Shown: positions 22,755-34,376 of the stretch, piece by piece
How positions within the stretch are numbered: the stretch's first letter is position 1
How the letters are laid out: the number at the start of each line of letters is the position of its first letter
NCBI GenBank assembly: GCA_024220505.1
Contig: JAKZZE010000009.1
Location: 940,001-1,004,000 of the forward strand
From: Rhizopus arrhizus
Taxonomy: Eukaryota; Mucoromycota; Mucoromycetes; Mucorales; Rhizopodaceae
Reading direction: 5' to 3'
Length of the DNA: 64,000 nt
The notes under the pieces: generated by a model
What the model was told of the DNA's origin: nothing
Seen by the model: only the letters and a program-made list of their open reading frames with translations
Databases searched by the model: none
Translations under genes and position numbers: made by a program

Positions 22755-24214
22755 ATAAAAAGAATTGTGAGTACATGTATTATGTACACCTTGGGCGTGC
22801 GATCATTATATTTTTATATTGGTTCTACTTTCCGTCCGTAAATACATCAGTAATAACAAGGTTTTTTATTCCCTTAAATAATTTGTCAACTACGTGTTTC
22901 ACTATGCAATTAATCAGGCTTGGAATGCTATTGGCGCGATTTCTTATTATTATCCTCACTTATTATAAATTAGACATCACCACCATCAACAGCATACCAC
23001 AATTTTATAACCTGATATTACTGAGCCTATCATAAACATCATATTTTATGAATTGGAATACATCAGAATTTCAATACAATAATTAAATATGATAAGTTTC
23101 TTTTCTAGTTTATTGACTAAATTGGGCTGTTTCCTTGCACCTACAGAAGGGGTATCTAAATTCAGAAGGGAAAAAAGTCAAGGTTGTTGTGGAATCAATC
23201 ATAAATATATATATATATTATCTCTTATTCATAGCCACTACGTTTAGGATTGAATCCCTTAAAGCTATTTTGACTGACCTACACCTGAATAATTCCTCAT
23301 CCATTTCTTATTCTATGCAGTAATTTTGGAGGGAACGTTTATTTCTTGCCTATTTAATAGGCTAGAAAATTCAAAAATACTATAAAAAAGGTCATTAATC
23401 TTCAATCTTCTCTCGTCCTATAACATATACATTAGACTCGCTTACAAGTGAAGATTTGCTTTAGTATACATATCTCATAAAGACTATATTATCAAGAAAA
23501 GACTTCAATACTTGTGAAATACCAAACGCTGATGGATCTATTGAGAATAAGGCATACATCAAGAAGATCATTTTGTGAAACTTTAAATGTGATTATCTAA
23601 TCATTTTACAATCATCACAGTTTATCAAGGCAACATGACAATATCTTTAATCAATGCAAATAGAGGCAATTTGGGATTATTGTTAGCCGTTTGCCTATGT
23701 ACTTGTCTTTTATTTATAATGAATTATCGCATTACCTTCGCTTTTCCTATTTCACTTTTTACAGAGGTGTATTATTTACTGAAGAAAGAATGTTTCGTAC
23801 TACTACTACTACTACTACTACTATAAAGTGCGAACCTCAAATTATTTGTCTAAAAAGTTAAAGATTTGAATAATCTTCATAATCAAATTTTTCTGTTATT
23901 GTAATATGAAGTTAGACTAAAAAGATATGGCCTTACATGTTGTCAATTTGCTAACACAAATCCAAATAAGTAGTATCATTTATTCTCTTCTCTTTCTGTT
24001 TTTAACACAGCAGAATGAAGAGAAAAACAAAGCATCCTAGAATGCATGTTATAGATATTGTATTATACAAGCTCCTTTTTGCGAGACACTATGACACTTT
24101 GTCATTATGATTTATTGTTGAATGATCTTATATCTATAAATAAAAGTACGACAAACGTCAATCAAATCATTGTCAATTATAAGCAAGTGGAATCCCTTTT
24201 CGTGTTTACATCAT

Positions 24215-24216
<2 letters not shown>

Positions 24217-24252
<36 letters not shown>
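24217..24252 (+). repeat. Poly(A) run of 36
   Basis: Pure A homopolymer in gene-poor DNA. Confidence 0.9.
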
Positions 24253-24256
<4 letters not shown>

Positions 24257-24344
24257 CCATTTCTGGTCAATACAAAACACATATTTTTCATTAAATTAAA
24301 TTATATTAAAAAAAACTAAGCCTTGACTTTTTTTCATAAGAAGT

Positions 24345-24443
24345 CAAGGTAAAACTTGAATGTTTTTTTCGCAAGAAACCAAGAAAACTTGATATGGTTT
24401 TTTTTTGCAAGAAATCAAGAAAACTTGTGTTTTTTCGCAAGAA
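24345..24443 (+). repeat. Degenerate minisatellite, about 34-bp period, three units
   Basis: Units of the form ACTTG-x(3-7)-T(6-9)-CGCAAGAAACCAAGAAA recur: around 24354, 24386 and 24423. The GCAAGAA and CAAGAAAACTTG cores are repeated, with variable T runs between. CAAG...CTTG parts can pair locally. Confidence 0.7.
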
Positions 24444-26784
24444 CAACGCTGTAACAAAGAAGCTAAAAAATAAAGAAAATCAAAACAATAAGAAAGGTCA
24501 AAAAAGTGAAAAAAGTCAAAAAAAATATTACATATAAATATCACAACCATTTAGTCAAAGAAAAAGGACAGTACAGTTCTACTCATATTTTTTTTATATT
24601 ATTCAATAAACAGGTAACCTTCTCATAAAAAGTTCCTGATCCCTTTATTTTTTTTATCTTTATCTTTTAGCTTACTTATATTTGATTTTATATAAAAGGT
24701 CTGGTGGTCACTACAGTACCTTACTTTAAAATTTCAAGAAAAACTTCTATATAAAACACTCAACCAACCCACAAGGTTTAAAATAACAATGTAAACATGA
24801 AAGCTTGAGGGATAAGGGGTAAAAAATGAGAAAGTGGAAATAGGACGCATATTTATACCTTTTTTGAAGGCCGTGACTGAGATTTTTACATTCTCAATCC
24901 TGAACGATGAGAGAATCACATATAATTCTAATCTTGGCATGTGCATGGGTAAAATTGGGCTTATCATTAGTGAGTTGATATTTGGAGCTTTTAGTTATCA
25001 GCTTTTCAAAGCTAAATTTTGTTGCTTTATTAGATTTGCTTTTTATTTTCTTATTCTCTTCATCACAAAAGTACATTCTTTTTTTTTATGTCTAATCAAA
25101 TTTCTACTTTTTGTAATAATAGAGTAATAAAAATTTTCAAAAATATTTGGATTAAATGAGTTTAAATAAGTGGGGAGTGAAATACTGCTGCATAATTATG
25201 AGCATACTAGTGTTACATTTAAAGAAACAAAGGTGATACTCTAAACTATTTTTTTTTTGTCGTAAGCATGTGCTCTCACTGTCCGTTTTATTCTTGTTGA
25301 TTGTTTTTTGGAAGCTTTCATATTTCATTTCAAAGATATTTGAAGGATACTTGAACAAATAATAAAGCATCGTCAGGTTAGGAGTTTCAGGATTTAAATA
25401 AATAAATAAAGGGGCACAAATTCAATCAACCGTATAATGCAAACTTTGTTAACAAGCATTTTCTTTAACGCTTGTCTTGTTTAAAAGACAAATTGCTTTA
25501 CATATATAATGGCTTCAACTATATATCATTAAAAACTACTATAAAAATAGATATTATAAACTGCTTTATATAAAAGATATTCTTATACTGGTAAGAAAAA
25601 AACAAAAGTATCAAAAAAGGGAACGCGGTTCTGAGTAAAAATAAAGAAAGAAAAAACATTTACTAAAATGCAATATTATAAAAAAATATGTAACTTGTGT
25701 TAAAAAGGTTACAAATTGTTCTTTTTTGCAATAATAAACATATAAGTCAATCCAGCTTAAATAAAGATTGAAATATGAAAGCAAAAGAGGAATATTCAGT
25801 CACAGTCTTTTGGTGCAGGTCTTACATTTTATTTATTTGGTGTTTATACTTCATGATCAATAAACACTGTAGCTATGAACACTATGACCTTTGTCAAGTT
25901 TCATTTTTAGGCACAAACAGAACTGTGCATATAGCGATTTGCTATATTAACTCACTGGATTGATTTGTGAGGAATTAGCCAAACGGTATTTTTATGAAAA
26001 AAAAAAAAGAAAACTGTTAGGAATATTCTCGTTTAGTAATTGGACTTATTAAAAATTACCATGCTTGAAGTTAACTAAATTACTTATATCACTGACATTT
26101 AATGAATAAAACGTGTTACAATTGGATGCAGTCAACGTTTGCTTTTTAAGGTGAAAAATGTTGAATTCTTAAGCTACAAATCGACTTTCCAGAATGGAAG
26201 CCTTTGTGTAATCTTTTACCTGCCTGATCACTATATTGTTGTCTCCTTCTTGCAGCAAATTAGGTAAATACTGTGTATAAGGGCTCACTTTTCAAGTCTA
26301 TACTACCCCTCATTAACAACACAGTTCATAGGCTAGAGCCTACCATACTTGTCTCAACAGCTCTTTTTCTATCTTCGTACAAAAGTTGAGCGCTCATTAT
26401 GATATATATATCAGTGTAATTACAGTAAGGGAAGAAAATACGCAGTGAGGAACTCTGGTGCATTTTACATTTCCTAGAAAGACGCCAAGTCTTGTGCAAT
26501 AACTCATCTCGGAAATGCAGTATCTAATTTGTAAGAATTCGGGGCATTCATTCTTGGAAGAACGCGACATAAATTTCTATAGGGTATGATGTTACTTTTT
26601 GGAAACAGTTTATGGTGTATCTAATATTTATAGAAGAATGAATGTCTATCTATGAGCTTAATAAGGAGATATTCCACAGAAATTTTAATACCTTGTCTCT
26701 CTATTTAAGCATTTTTCCCAAAAAAAAAAATCACGAGAGCCTTCCTCATTTACGACTGTCTTCTACAATAATTTGTTTTACTGT

Positions 26785-27095
26785 TTCTTTAATACAGACT
26801 AAAAGCTGATCTTTTGTACACTTCGTTGGTAAAAGTCGAGCTCTAGCCATCATATTCGCCTAGCATTCTTCATTAGATTTAAGGGATGGCGAATATTTCG
26901 GCAGAAATAGAAGTTTATATACTCTTTTTAAAACTATCTCCTCAAACTTTTGCAAAGGATGAATTCTGGTGTTATCGATGATTAGATGTTTGCCTTTCAC
27001 CCCTCACTCCTTAAGAGTATCCATTATATCTTCCACAAAATCCAAAAGTGTACAGCGGTAGTACCAGGCCGCATAGCAGTAACAGCGGCAAGGCT
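26785..27095 (-). pseudogene. IS630/Tc1-type DDE transposase C-terminal relic
   Basis: Reading the minus strand gives AVTAMRPGTTAVHF (about 27090-27045), then after a one-base shift LLDFVEDIMDTLKE, a stop, and GVKGKHLIIDNTRIHPLQKF, followed by KLLFLPKYSPSLKSNEE. The D in IIDN and the E in the L-P-x-YSP-x4-NEE block are the second and third acidic residues of the DDE_3 catalytic site. At least one stop and one frameshift show it is dead. A 28-T run follows at 27103-27130. Confidence 0.75.
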
Positions 27096-27099
27096 ATTG

Positions 27100-27130
<31 letters not shown>

Positions 27131-27131
<1 letters not shown>

Positions 27132-27566
27132 AAGAGCCAAGATCGCATTTTGATATATGAATCAAATCCTCTGCCGAAATATAAGCAAAGATGCTACAAC
27201 AATGAAAAGAGACTAGCATTGTTTAATCATGATGATTTGATCTTGAGATCCTACGAGAATTGAATGTTATCTAAGCTATTGGATTTATCTTCAGTTCATT
27301 GTAATACTTTATTACTATTAACTGATGTGATTCCTCATTTCACTTCTTGAAATCTATTGCTTCATATGAAACAATCTTATCGTGTACTTAAAATAAACAA
27401 GATATCGAAAAGATGTGTTATTGAATTAAGTTTATCTATTTCTCGTCTTTAATATCTTCTCCTTCTTGTATATTTGTATAGAAACAAAACAAAAACAGCT
27501 TTTTTTTATTTAAGTAAATACACATTATTTTCTATATTATTATTATTATCATTTCTATACAAATCT
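27131..27566. other. Intergenic stretch, probably 3' region of the phosphatase gene
   Basis: AT-rich sequence with no domain; a few bases next to the transposase relic may belong to it. Confidence 0.5.
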
Positions 27567-29795
27567 TTAAAAGTTATGTATAATATCACTGGTTGAAGTT
27601 GTGTCATCATCATCATTGTCTTCTCTATCAGCCAACACATCATCTTCGTCAAAAAATAAATTTAAATTAGGTGATGTAGGAGTAGCAGGTAAGTGACCAT
27701 AACCAAGCAACCACCAGAGGACAGCCTCATAGCAAAATACATATTGTCTGTGCGTTTGCACAACACTCATCCGCTGTTCTCTAAACTGCCCAATTGTTTC
27801 TTGCACTTTATCTATAGTCGAGCTCGTATAGACATCTCTATCATGCCACAGACGTTGAATAACTGTATCCACCACACAAAATGTCCCCGTTCGACCACAT
27901 CCGGCAGAACAATGCACTGTCACTGGCCCAATTTCTTCATGGTGTAACTTAAAGGCCTCATCGGCCAGATGAATCAACTGCAAAAGACCCATCGGATGAT
28001 TAGGCACGCTCAAGTCTGGCCATCCAGTATATTGCAGATGTGTGATGGTACGATCTGGTAGTAAAGAGGAGCGATGCTTAAGGTGAAATGTGCGAATCAC
28101 TATATGCTCTTTATCCAATCCTTCTTGCTTATCATTCATGCTGACAACCGGCTGTACATGTTCGGATAGTAGTGTCACAGTGATCGATCCATAATTTTGT
28201 GGTACATCTGCAGAGGAAGGCCAGTAAGGATGGCATTTGATCTATACATAAATATGAATAAAGAATATCAATTGATAGTATATGTATTACATTATTTAGT
28301 TCTTGTTTACTAGTCAACATGACAATGACATATGAATTTTCATCCCAAACCATTTTCCAGAAATCAGCAAACGTGACTGGCAAAGGGCTTTGTGTAGCAA
28401 TATATTTTCTCTTTTTGTCTAACAGATCTGGGTGTCGAAGCATTTCTAAGGAGGCTTGACTTATTAAACCAGATTGAACAAGATGTTTTTCTAAAGTGGA
28501 TAAGGGTGATACAGGTCGAAGAGCCGCGTCGTTTTTTATGGCAACGTATTGTAGATAACTTGCATTGATGTAATCATCTTTTTTATCAAACAATCTAACC
28601 CTAGAATATTCTATAATCAAGTTATTACGTTGTATACGTGAACAGTCATTCTTACCATATGGCCAAATATTATTATATCGATTCATTATTCCTTTTTCTA
28701 TACTTGAAACAATACTAAGGGGAAAAGAAGTGATTGGTTTATGTGAGGAATGATATTTCATAATAAAAGAAAACCGATTTTGTTCCATACGCTCTAATTG
28801 CTTTTTACATGATGTCATATTAATATAAATAAAGTTTTCTTCACAACTACAGCTACTACCTCGTATCCCTCTGCTAACTCTCTAGGCCCATTCTCTGGGT
28901 CCACCTTATTTTTTAGCCAAGCAGGTAATTCAAAATTTCCTTCCGTGTCAACTAAACTTCCACCTAATCCATAGCGTGGATGATGAGTTGGTGATGCTGA
29001 TAACTGAATTATCCCATTATTATGATGTCTGCCATCGGGTATGCGAATTAAATAACGCTCTTTGATTGAACCGTGAGATGGCTTGATGATGGAGAAAAAT
29101 GGTGAAGTTACTGTTGAATCTTTCTTTTTATTTGTAGAACTACATTGTTCAGGATAAAGTTGTTTAAACTTATCAAATCCATCTATCAAGAACAAACAAT
29201 TAAAGAAAAGAGAGAAAAACAAAGGTTATTATTCACCTTGTAAATAAACTAGATGCCCTTGATAGTTCATGTGCTTGAATTTAAGGGCTAATAAGATGGC
29301 AGTGGCGGAGTTTCCTGTATTATTAGATGAATCATGATCGTAAAATACAATGTAAATTGTCGTTGGCCACTGCTTGAACCGATTTTTATCGCTGATATTT
29401 GTTAAAGACTGAGCCACCCTGTCCAATGTATAAGAAGGGCGCTTTAGAATGACAGAAGGAACGGTGAGATGAATGGCTGTTTTGATATGATGCTCAGAGT
29501 AGTAAGAAGCAGAACGTATGTCAATCAATAGTATGTTAGTGATCGTGTTATTCAATAAACGATTCAGTTCACGACTACTAAGGGGTTCTAGTATATCCTT
29601 TCGTAAAGGAGGATGATGTTGCGTTGTTGTTAGGTTTAAATGCCATTTTCTGGTTTGTAATGCGTTTATGAATTCTTCTGGTGGATGTTGTTTTACAATT
29701 GATGAGTCATTATCGCTATTAGTTGAGCAGGAGATAACATTAGATTCATTTTCACTGCTCCAGTGCTGTGTGGGTGATTGATATGTTAGACTCAT
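27567..29795 (-). CDS. Protein tyrosine phosphatase with N-terminal rhodanese-like domain (Pyp1/Pyp2-like)
   Basis: Exons 29795-29237, 29182-28860, 28800-28291 and 28241-27567 join in phase to 688 aa. Residues about 75-215 resemble a rhodanese fold (NILLIDIRSASYYSEHHIKTAIHL), but at the active-site loop the sequence is IVFYDHDSSN, without the catalytic Cys, as in the MAPK-docking domains of regulatory phosphatases. The PTP domain includes KKDDYINASYLQ, KYIATQSPLPVTFADFWKMVW, the WPD loop (Asp about 540, YTGWPDLSVP) and the P-loop VHCSAGCGRTGTF with Cys about 575 and Arg about 581, all intact. The acidic Asp-rich C-tail (EDNDDDD) is unusual. By analogy with S. pombe Pyp1/2 it may act on a stress MAP kinase; that is inference. 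Confidence 0.9.
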
Positions 29796-30168
29796 TAATT
29801 AAAAATAGATAGATAGAAAAAAGAAAAAGAAATAGTAATTTGTTTTATTAAAAAGTCTATTTATTGTGCAGTTGAAACAGACATCATTTACACTAAGCTA
29901 GAATAAAAAAGTGAATGAAAGACATAGCGTCATTCCATCCTTTTAAGGAAAATTCCTATTCTAGCATAAAACTTTTTTTACTTTTAAAGAATATTTTATT
30001 TATCTGAGAATTAAAATAACTCAATTGAGCACATAATAATAGAAATTATTGTATTGCCTGGGTCAGATCAAGAGATGGTTAAAGAGCTAAAAAACCTTTT
30101 TGATAGTCAAAAACGAAAAAGGATAAAGATGGGAAGATGAAGAAGATACAGTAACAAACGATACAAGA
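29796..30168. other. Short intergenic stretch
   Basis: AT-rich 5' region of the phosphatase gene and 3' flank of the LINE relic. Nothing else is seen. Confidence 0.5.
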
Positions 30169-30912
30169 TTAATTAGAGCTGAACCAATGCAATAGTTTAG
30201 TACCCAGAGGAGCAGTTTTGTCATGGTGGAGGTAGTCAAGTTCATGTAGAATTTGGCAAATGATCGGCCATCGAATAAGCCACGCTGAATATTTTGATCG
30301 ATGTTGTATAGTAGGTTTCTTCCTTGAAGTAGGCAGGAGATTGAGGAGATATGATAAAGGGTCAGAGACAGTGCTTGGCATAAGAAGGCGATGATGCATA
30401 CTTAGACAGGTAATAGCATGCGATCGAGTGAGCAGTTCATGAGGGTGGTAGATACATGGTTTGGGACGGCCACCAGGCAACCAGCCCATACGCCAACGAA
30501 TTAATCGGCTACGTTCAATGTATGACATCGGTAGCCAGAGGATGGGATCCACGACTAATTGAGGACGGCAAGCGGAGAGAAGGATAGAGTTAGTGTCTGC
30601 ACGGCGGTTTTCAAAAGATTCTTGTAGATAATCTTGACGAATTGCTTTGAACTTGTGTCGATCAAGTTGATCAGGATCGGTTTCAGCGCAGAGCCGCCAT
30701 AGAGGGGAAGTAGTGAGCTTGTACCATTGTGAGTGGCTTGCTGATGTTCGAATGTAAGAAAGTAGTCTAAAAATAAGAGTATCATCAGATGTATCAGTAG
30801 TTCGAAGCAAGAATTTGGCTTGTAAGATGTAAACTTTTTTTACAGTGATTTGCGTTTGAAAATTTTTTTTTTCCTTTATAAAAGTTTTGAGCTTTTCTTT
30901 TGCTTCTCTCAA
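30169..30912 (-). pseudogene. 5'-truncated LINE ORF2 tail (C-terminal region)
   Basis: An open 247-aa frame. KVYILQAKFLLRTTDTSDD, QWYKLTTSPLWRLC, SYIERSRLIRWRMGWLPGG, then a Cys/His cluster C-x2-HPHELLTRSHAITCLSMHH resembling the terminal CCHC-type zinc site of non-LTR retrotransposon ORF2 proteins, then SAWLIRWPIICQILHELDYL to the stop. No endonuclease or reverse transcriptase domain precedes it, so it is a classic 5' truncation. The frame is intact over the tail, suggesting a fairly young insertion or chance preservation. Family placement is from general resemblance to Mucorales LINEs. Confidence 0.75.
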
Positions 30913-31560
30913 GATTTAACCGTTACTTTTGTGATGAACTGCCTCACCCGCTTTTCAGTGGGACACCGGTTCCTCAATACAAGTAAAGCCGAAGTTCTTT
31001 TGAGAGCGTGCAACACATCGTGACCTCTGTGGTTAAACGTCTCACGCTTCTTCTGTTTGGGCGCCGTTAAACTAATGCAAGTTATGCCTCATGTTGCCTA
31101 GCTTTTAGAGAAGCTCCTTTTTTTATTAATAACAAATGAGAATGAAAAATAGAAGCTCTTTGATATATGAAATTTCATATAAGATACCGTCTACTAGCTG
31201 GATGAGAATGAAATGCGTTCATTTTGAAGTATAACATTATATTGAGTAGATTACTTTAATATGATTAAACTAGCCTGCGTGTAAATGGTGAAAGACCAGA
31301 ATGCTTTTGCAGATCGAAGAAACCTCTCTCCACCGGCTCTAAAAGAAATAATATGTCATCATCATCAGCTAGCACTAGTCGACCGACGAAAAGACCAAAT
31401 AATCCTCTGTTGCTACTGCTGCATTAATCCCAGATACAGTGTAAGTCTTTGAACAATCATCTAATTTGTTTTGTTCAGTTGTGTCAAAAAATTTGGCGTT
31501 CGTCTCTTTTATCTTTTGAAGTGTCTAATGTATTTTATTAAATCGTCCCATTTTAGATTA

Positions 31561-31774
31561 AAACACTAATTTATGTCCTTCTGTCGAAGATCCTATGTCT
31601 TTTATTCTGAATAAGCTCCCTCTCAAAAAATTTTGATCTTATAAAACATCTGCTTGGTCTGTTCGCTGGCTCGTTGTCTGTATTATCCTGCATGAAATGA
31701 TTTATCTATTTCATGATCAAATTCCTCCTCCTCTTGATCCAGGTGCCAAACTGGTGAACTGGTTGTTCTCGTAG
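31561..31774 (+). pseudogene. Second, older LINE ORF2 tail on the opposite strand
   Basis: Plus-strand reading SVEDPMSFILNKLPLKKF, a stop, SYKTSAWSVRWLVVCIILHE, MIYLFHDQIPPPLDPGAKLV, NWLFS, stop. It lines up with the minus-strand LINE tail (VSDPLSYLLNLLP, SAWLIRWPIICQILHELDYLHHD, GTKLLHWFSSN). The tail is clearly the same family but has an internal stop and many substitutions. Confidence 0.7.
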
Positions 31775-32561
31775 TAGTGCTAGCATTTCAATACTGTTTC
31801 TGATTTCTTTAGACTTTATACTTTTTTTCCCTCTTGTTTCTTGAGAGGCTTTTATTACTTTTTATCATTTCAGATCTGACCCGAGCAAGTACAGTTAAGT
31901 TACTACGTGCTTATTGGTCATTTATATTAAAAAGTTTATAAATAAAATGTTATTTAATCTTAATTTATGTCCTGTGTTTCAAATACGGATTCACTTTTTG
32001 CTTTATTGCCAACAACTCACTCTAAACGTCTTTGCTAATTCTCATTAAAATAGTCTTATTTAGCAACATTTTGTTTAATTGGTAGTAAAAGAGAAAAGCA
32101 AAATAAAATAAAAATAGATGGTTGTGATGCATATATACAAAATCTGTGCATTTTTGGCTATAATGACGTAGATAGATAAGAATGAAAATAATAATTGCTT
32201 CAAATTTAATAATATGAATATGATTAAGCGTGCCTTACACTTATCAAGACATTTGCTTTTGTTTAAAAAAATAAACTACAAATATAAACAGTTATTTCTT
32301 TGAATACAAGAATAGGTATACAAAATTTGAAGTCTTTTGTTTAGAAAAAAGCTGGATTTTAGCCTAGACATAATATACTAGTATACAAAAAGCGTATAAA
32401 TCAAACCTTTTTATGCATAAATTTCAAATGCAGAAAGAGATCTTTTTTTAAGAAATAAGGCGATAATAATTTAGGACTGGATAAGTCTATGAAAGCCACA
32501 TATTTTAAAGTAAGTGATAGAAAGCACATATCTTGAACTGTACAGCTTAAGTCTATTACTT
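31775..32561. other. Intergenic stretch, nothing recognised
   Basis: AT-rich sequence between the LINE relic and the 3' end of the acyl-CoA dehydrogenase gene. No domain is visible. Confidence 0.5.
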
Positions 32562-34222
32562 TTATTTATATCTAGAGCTAATAATCTTTGCAATAGTTTG
32601 AAGTTGAATATTGTTTGTGCCTTCATAGATGGAACCAATCTTGGCATCACGATAGAATTTTTCAACACCTGTTTCACGAACAAAACCATTACCTCCCATC
32701 CACTCAACAGCATATGAACTAGCCATCTCAGCTACCTTAGAAGCCTTCCACTTGGCCATAGCAGCCTCCATCACAAATGGCTTTCCTTCTTCCTTTAATC
32801 TAGCAGCATTATAAGTCAATAATCTGGCTGCTTCAATCTCAACTGCAACCTCAGCAAATTGGTGTTGCATAGCTTGAAAAGTACCGATGGCTTGACCAAA
32901 TTGTTTACGTTCCATCATGTAGGGCAAAGCAATGTCATAAGCACCCTGAGCACAGCCAATCATTTGAGCCGCAATACCAATACGACCTTCATTCAAGGAG
33001 TCGATGGCGTACTTGTAACCATCGCCTACTTTACCAAGAACATTTTCTTTAGGAATTTTAACATCATCAAAGCTTAAGACGCAAGTGGAAGAAGAACGGA
33101 TACCAAGCTAAATAAACTCAGTTAATTTCATATTTACTCTTCCTTTATTGGGCACTTGCCTTCTTTTCCTTCTTTGCAATCTCTACACCCCATTCCTTTT
33201 CGACAATAAATGCAGTGATACCCTTGTATCCCTTTGAAGGATCACTAAAAAATAAGGTTAAAATTTTTTTCATGACTTGTTGTACACACAACTTTACACG
33301 TTAGCAAAAATAACAAAGATGCCAGCCTCAGCAGAGTTACTAATCCACATCTTGCCACCGTTCAAAACATAATGATCACCTTTATCTTCTGCACGTGTTT
33401 GAAGAGCAAATGCATCGGATCCTGCACCAGCTTCCGAAATACAAAAGCTACCGACTGTGTCTGTAGCAAGACGTGTGAGATATTTTTCCTTCAGTTCCTT
33501 GGAAGCCCATTTGCGAATAACAGTGTTTGTTAAAGTGTTCTATATAAAAGAGAATGAGTTTACACTTTTTTTTTAAAATGAGTAAAGAAAGTTTGTTTAC
33601 ATGAATGTCACACAACGCGCTAATGGAGGGATCAATCTTTGCAAGTTCTAAATGCGAAAAAAGAAAAAAAAAAAAATAGTTTAGATTAAAACATATACAT
33701 AAAAGCACAATTTTCATATACCTTCGACAGTCAAGATAGCAGCAGTAAAGGAACACTCAGCACCTCCATATTCACCCTCTGTTTCAAGACCCATCAACTA
33801 TTCTCTTTTTATATGAGATGAAGATGTAAAGTAGAAGGAAAATACTTACGCCTTGGTCGAATAAGGATTGAATGATTTCTTTACTCATCACTTCAGCTTC
33901 ATCCATTTCTTGTACTTTGGGTTGAATAGTTTCACGAGCAAATCTTGCAACTTTTGTTTTGCAAGTTAATTAGTATGAAGTCAAAAAGAGTTATTGTCGC
34001 GTTTACCTGTGTCTTTCAACATCAACTCTTCTTCAGTAAAGGATTGTAAAGAGGTAGGAGCTTCATGAGCAGTAGGAGAAGAGAAAGTCAATGCAGCATA
34101 GTTACTACAATATTGTTTAGAAAGAAGATTACATTATTTCTGTATGTGTTTTACCGCTTAATAGCTTGACGAGTAATAGAGCGAGTGACTAACTGAGGAA
34201 GACGTTGTGTAAGCTTGAACAT
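32562..34222 (-). CDS. Short/branched-chain acyl-CoA dehydrogenase, mitochondrial (ACADSB-like)
   Basis: Several minus-strand exons from ATG 34222 ([19 protein letters not shown], a mitochondrial targeting-type start) to the stop at 32562. Readable blocks include [29 protein letters not shown] (FAD/substrate-binding signature), [66 protein letters not shown] and the C-terminal [34 protein letters not shown]. The Glu of YEGT is the expected catalytic base of this group. The enzyme oxidises branched or short acyl-CoAs (isoleucine/valine catabolism) and passes electrons to ETF. About 415 aa. Confidence 0.93.
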
Positions 34223-34376
34223 TTTTTATTGAGCAGTAAAGAAAAGAAAAGAAAAAAACAAAAGAAAAAACACGTATGCATCACTCCTCTTTTATATGTG
34301 TTTATTTACTTTTTTCCCACGGATTGTATTATTTACAGTGTGCAACTTTTTCTCACCCAGACATACAAAGAGAGAT

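Larger units (their letters stand above)
22755..26780. other. Gene-poor 4 kb with simple repeats
   Basis: No gene is supported. It contains an (ACT)n run at about 23800-23823, poly(A) of 36 at 24217-24252, and a degenerate tandem repeat at about 24345-24443. The hydrophobic frame at 24834-25127 looks like chance translation of T-rich DNA. Confidence 0.6.

Noticed and set aside
23800..23823. (ACT)n run as a CRISPR-like repeat
   Set aside because: A simple trinucleotide repeat with no spacers.
24834..25127. 97-aa hydrophobic frame resembling a membrane protein
   Set aside because: T-rich DNA, no conserved motif, no splice or promoter context.
30940..31090. GC-richer patch that might be a tRNA or small RNA
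   Set aside because: No cloverleaf, A/B box or T-loop sequence found by eye; more likely flank of the LINE relic.
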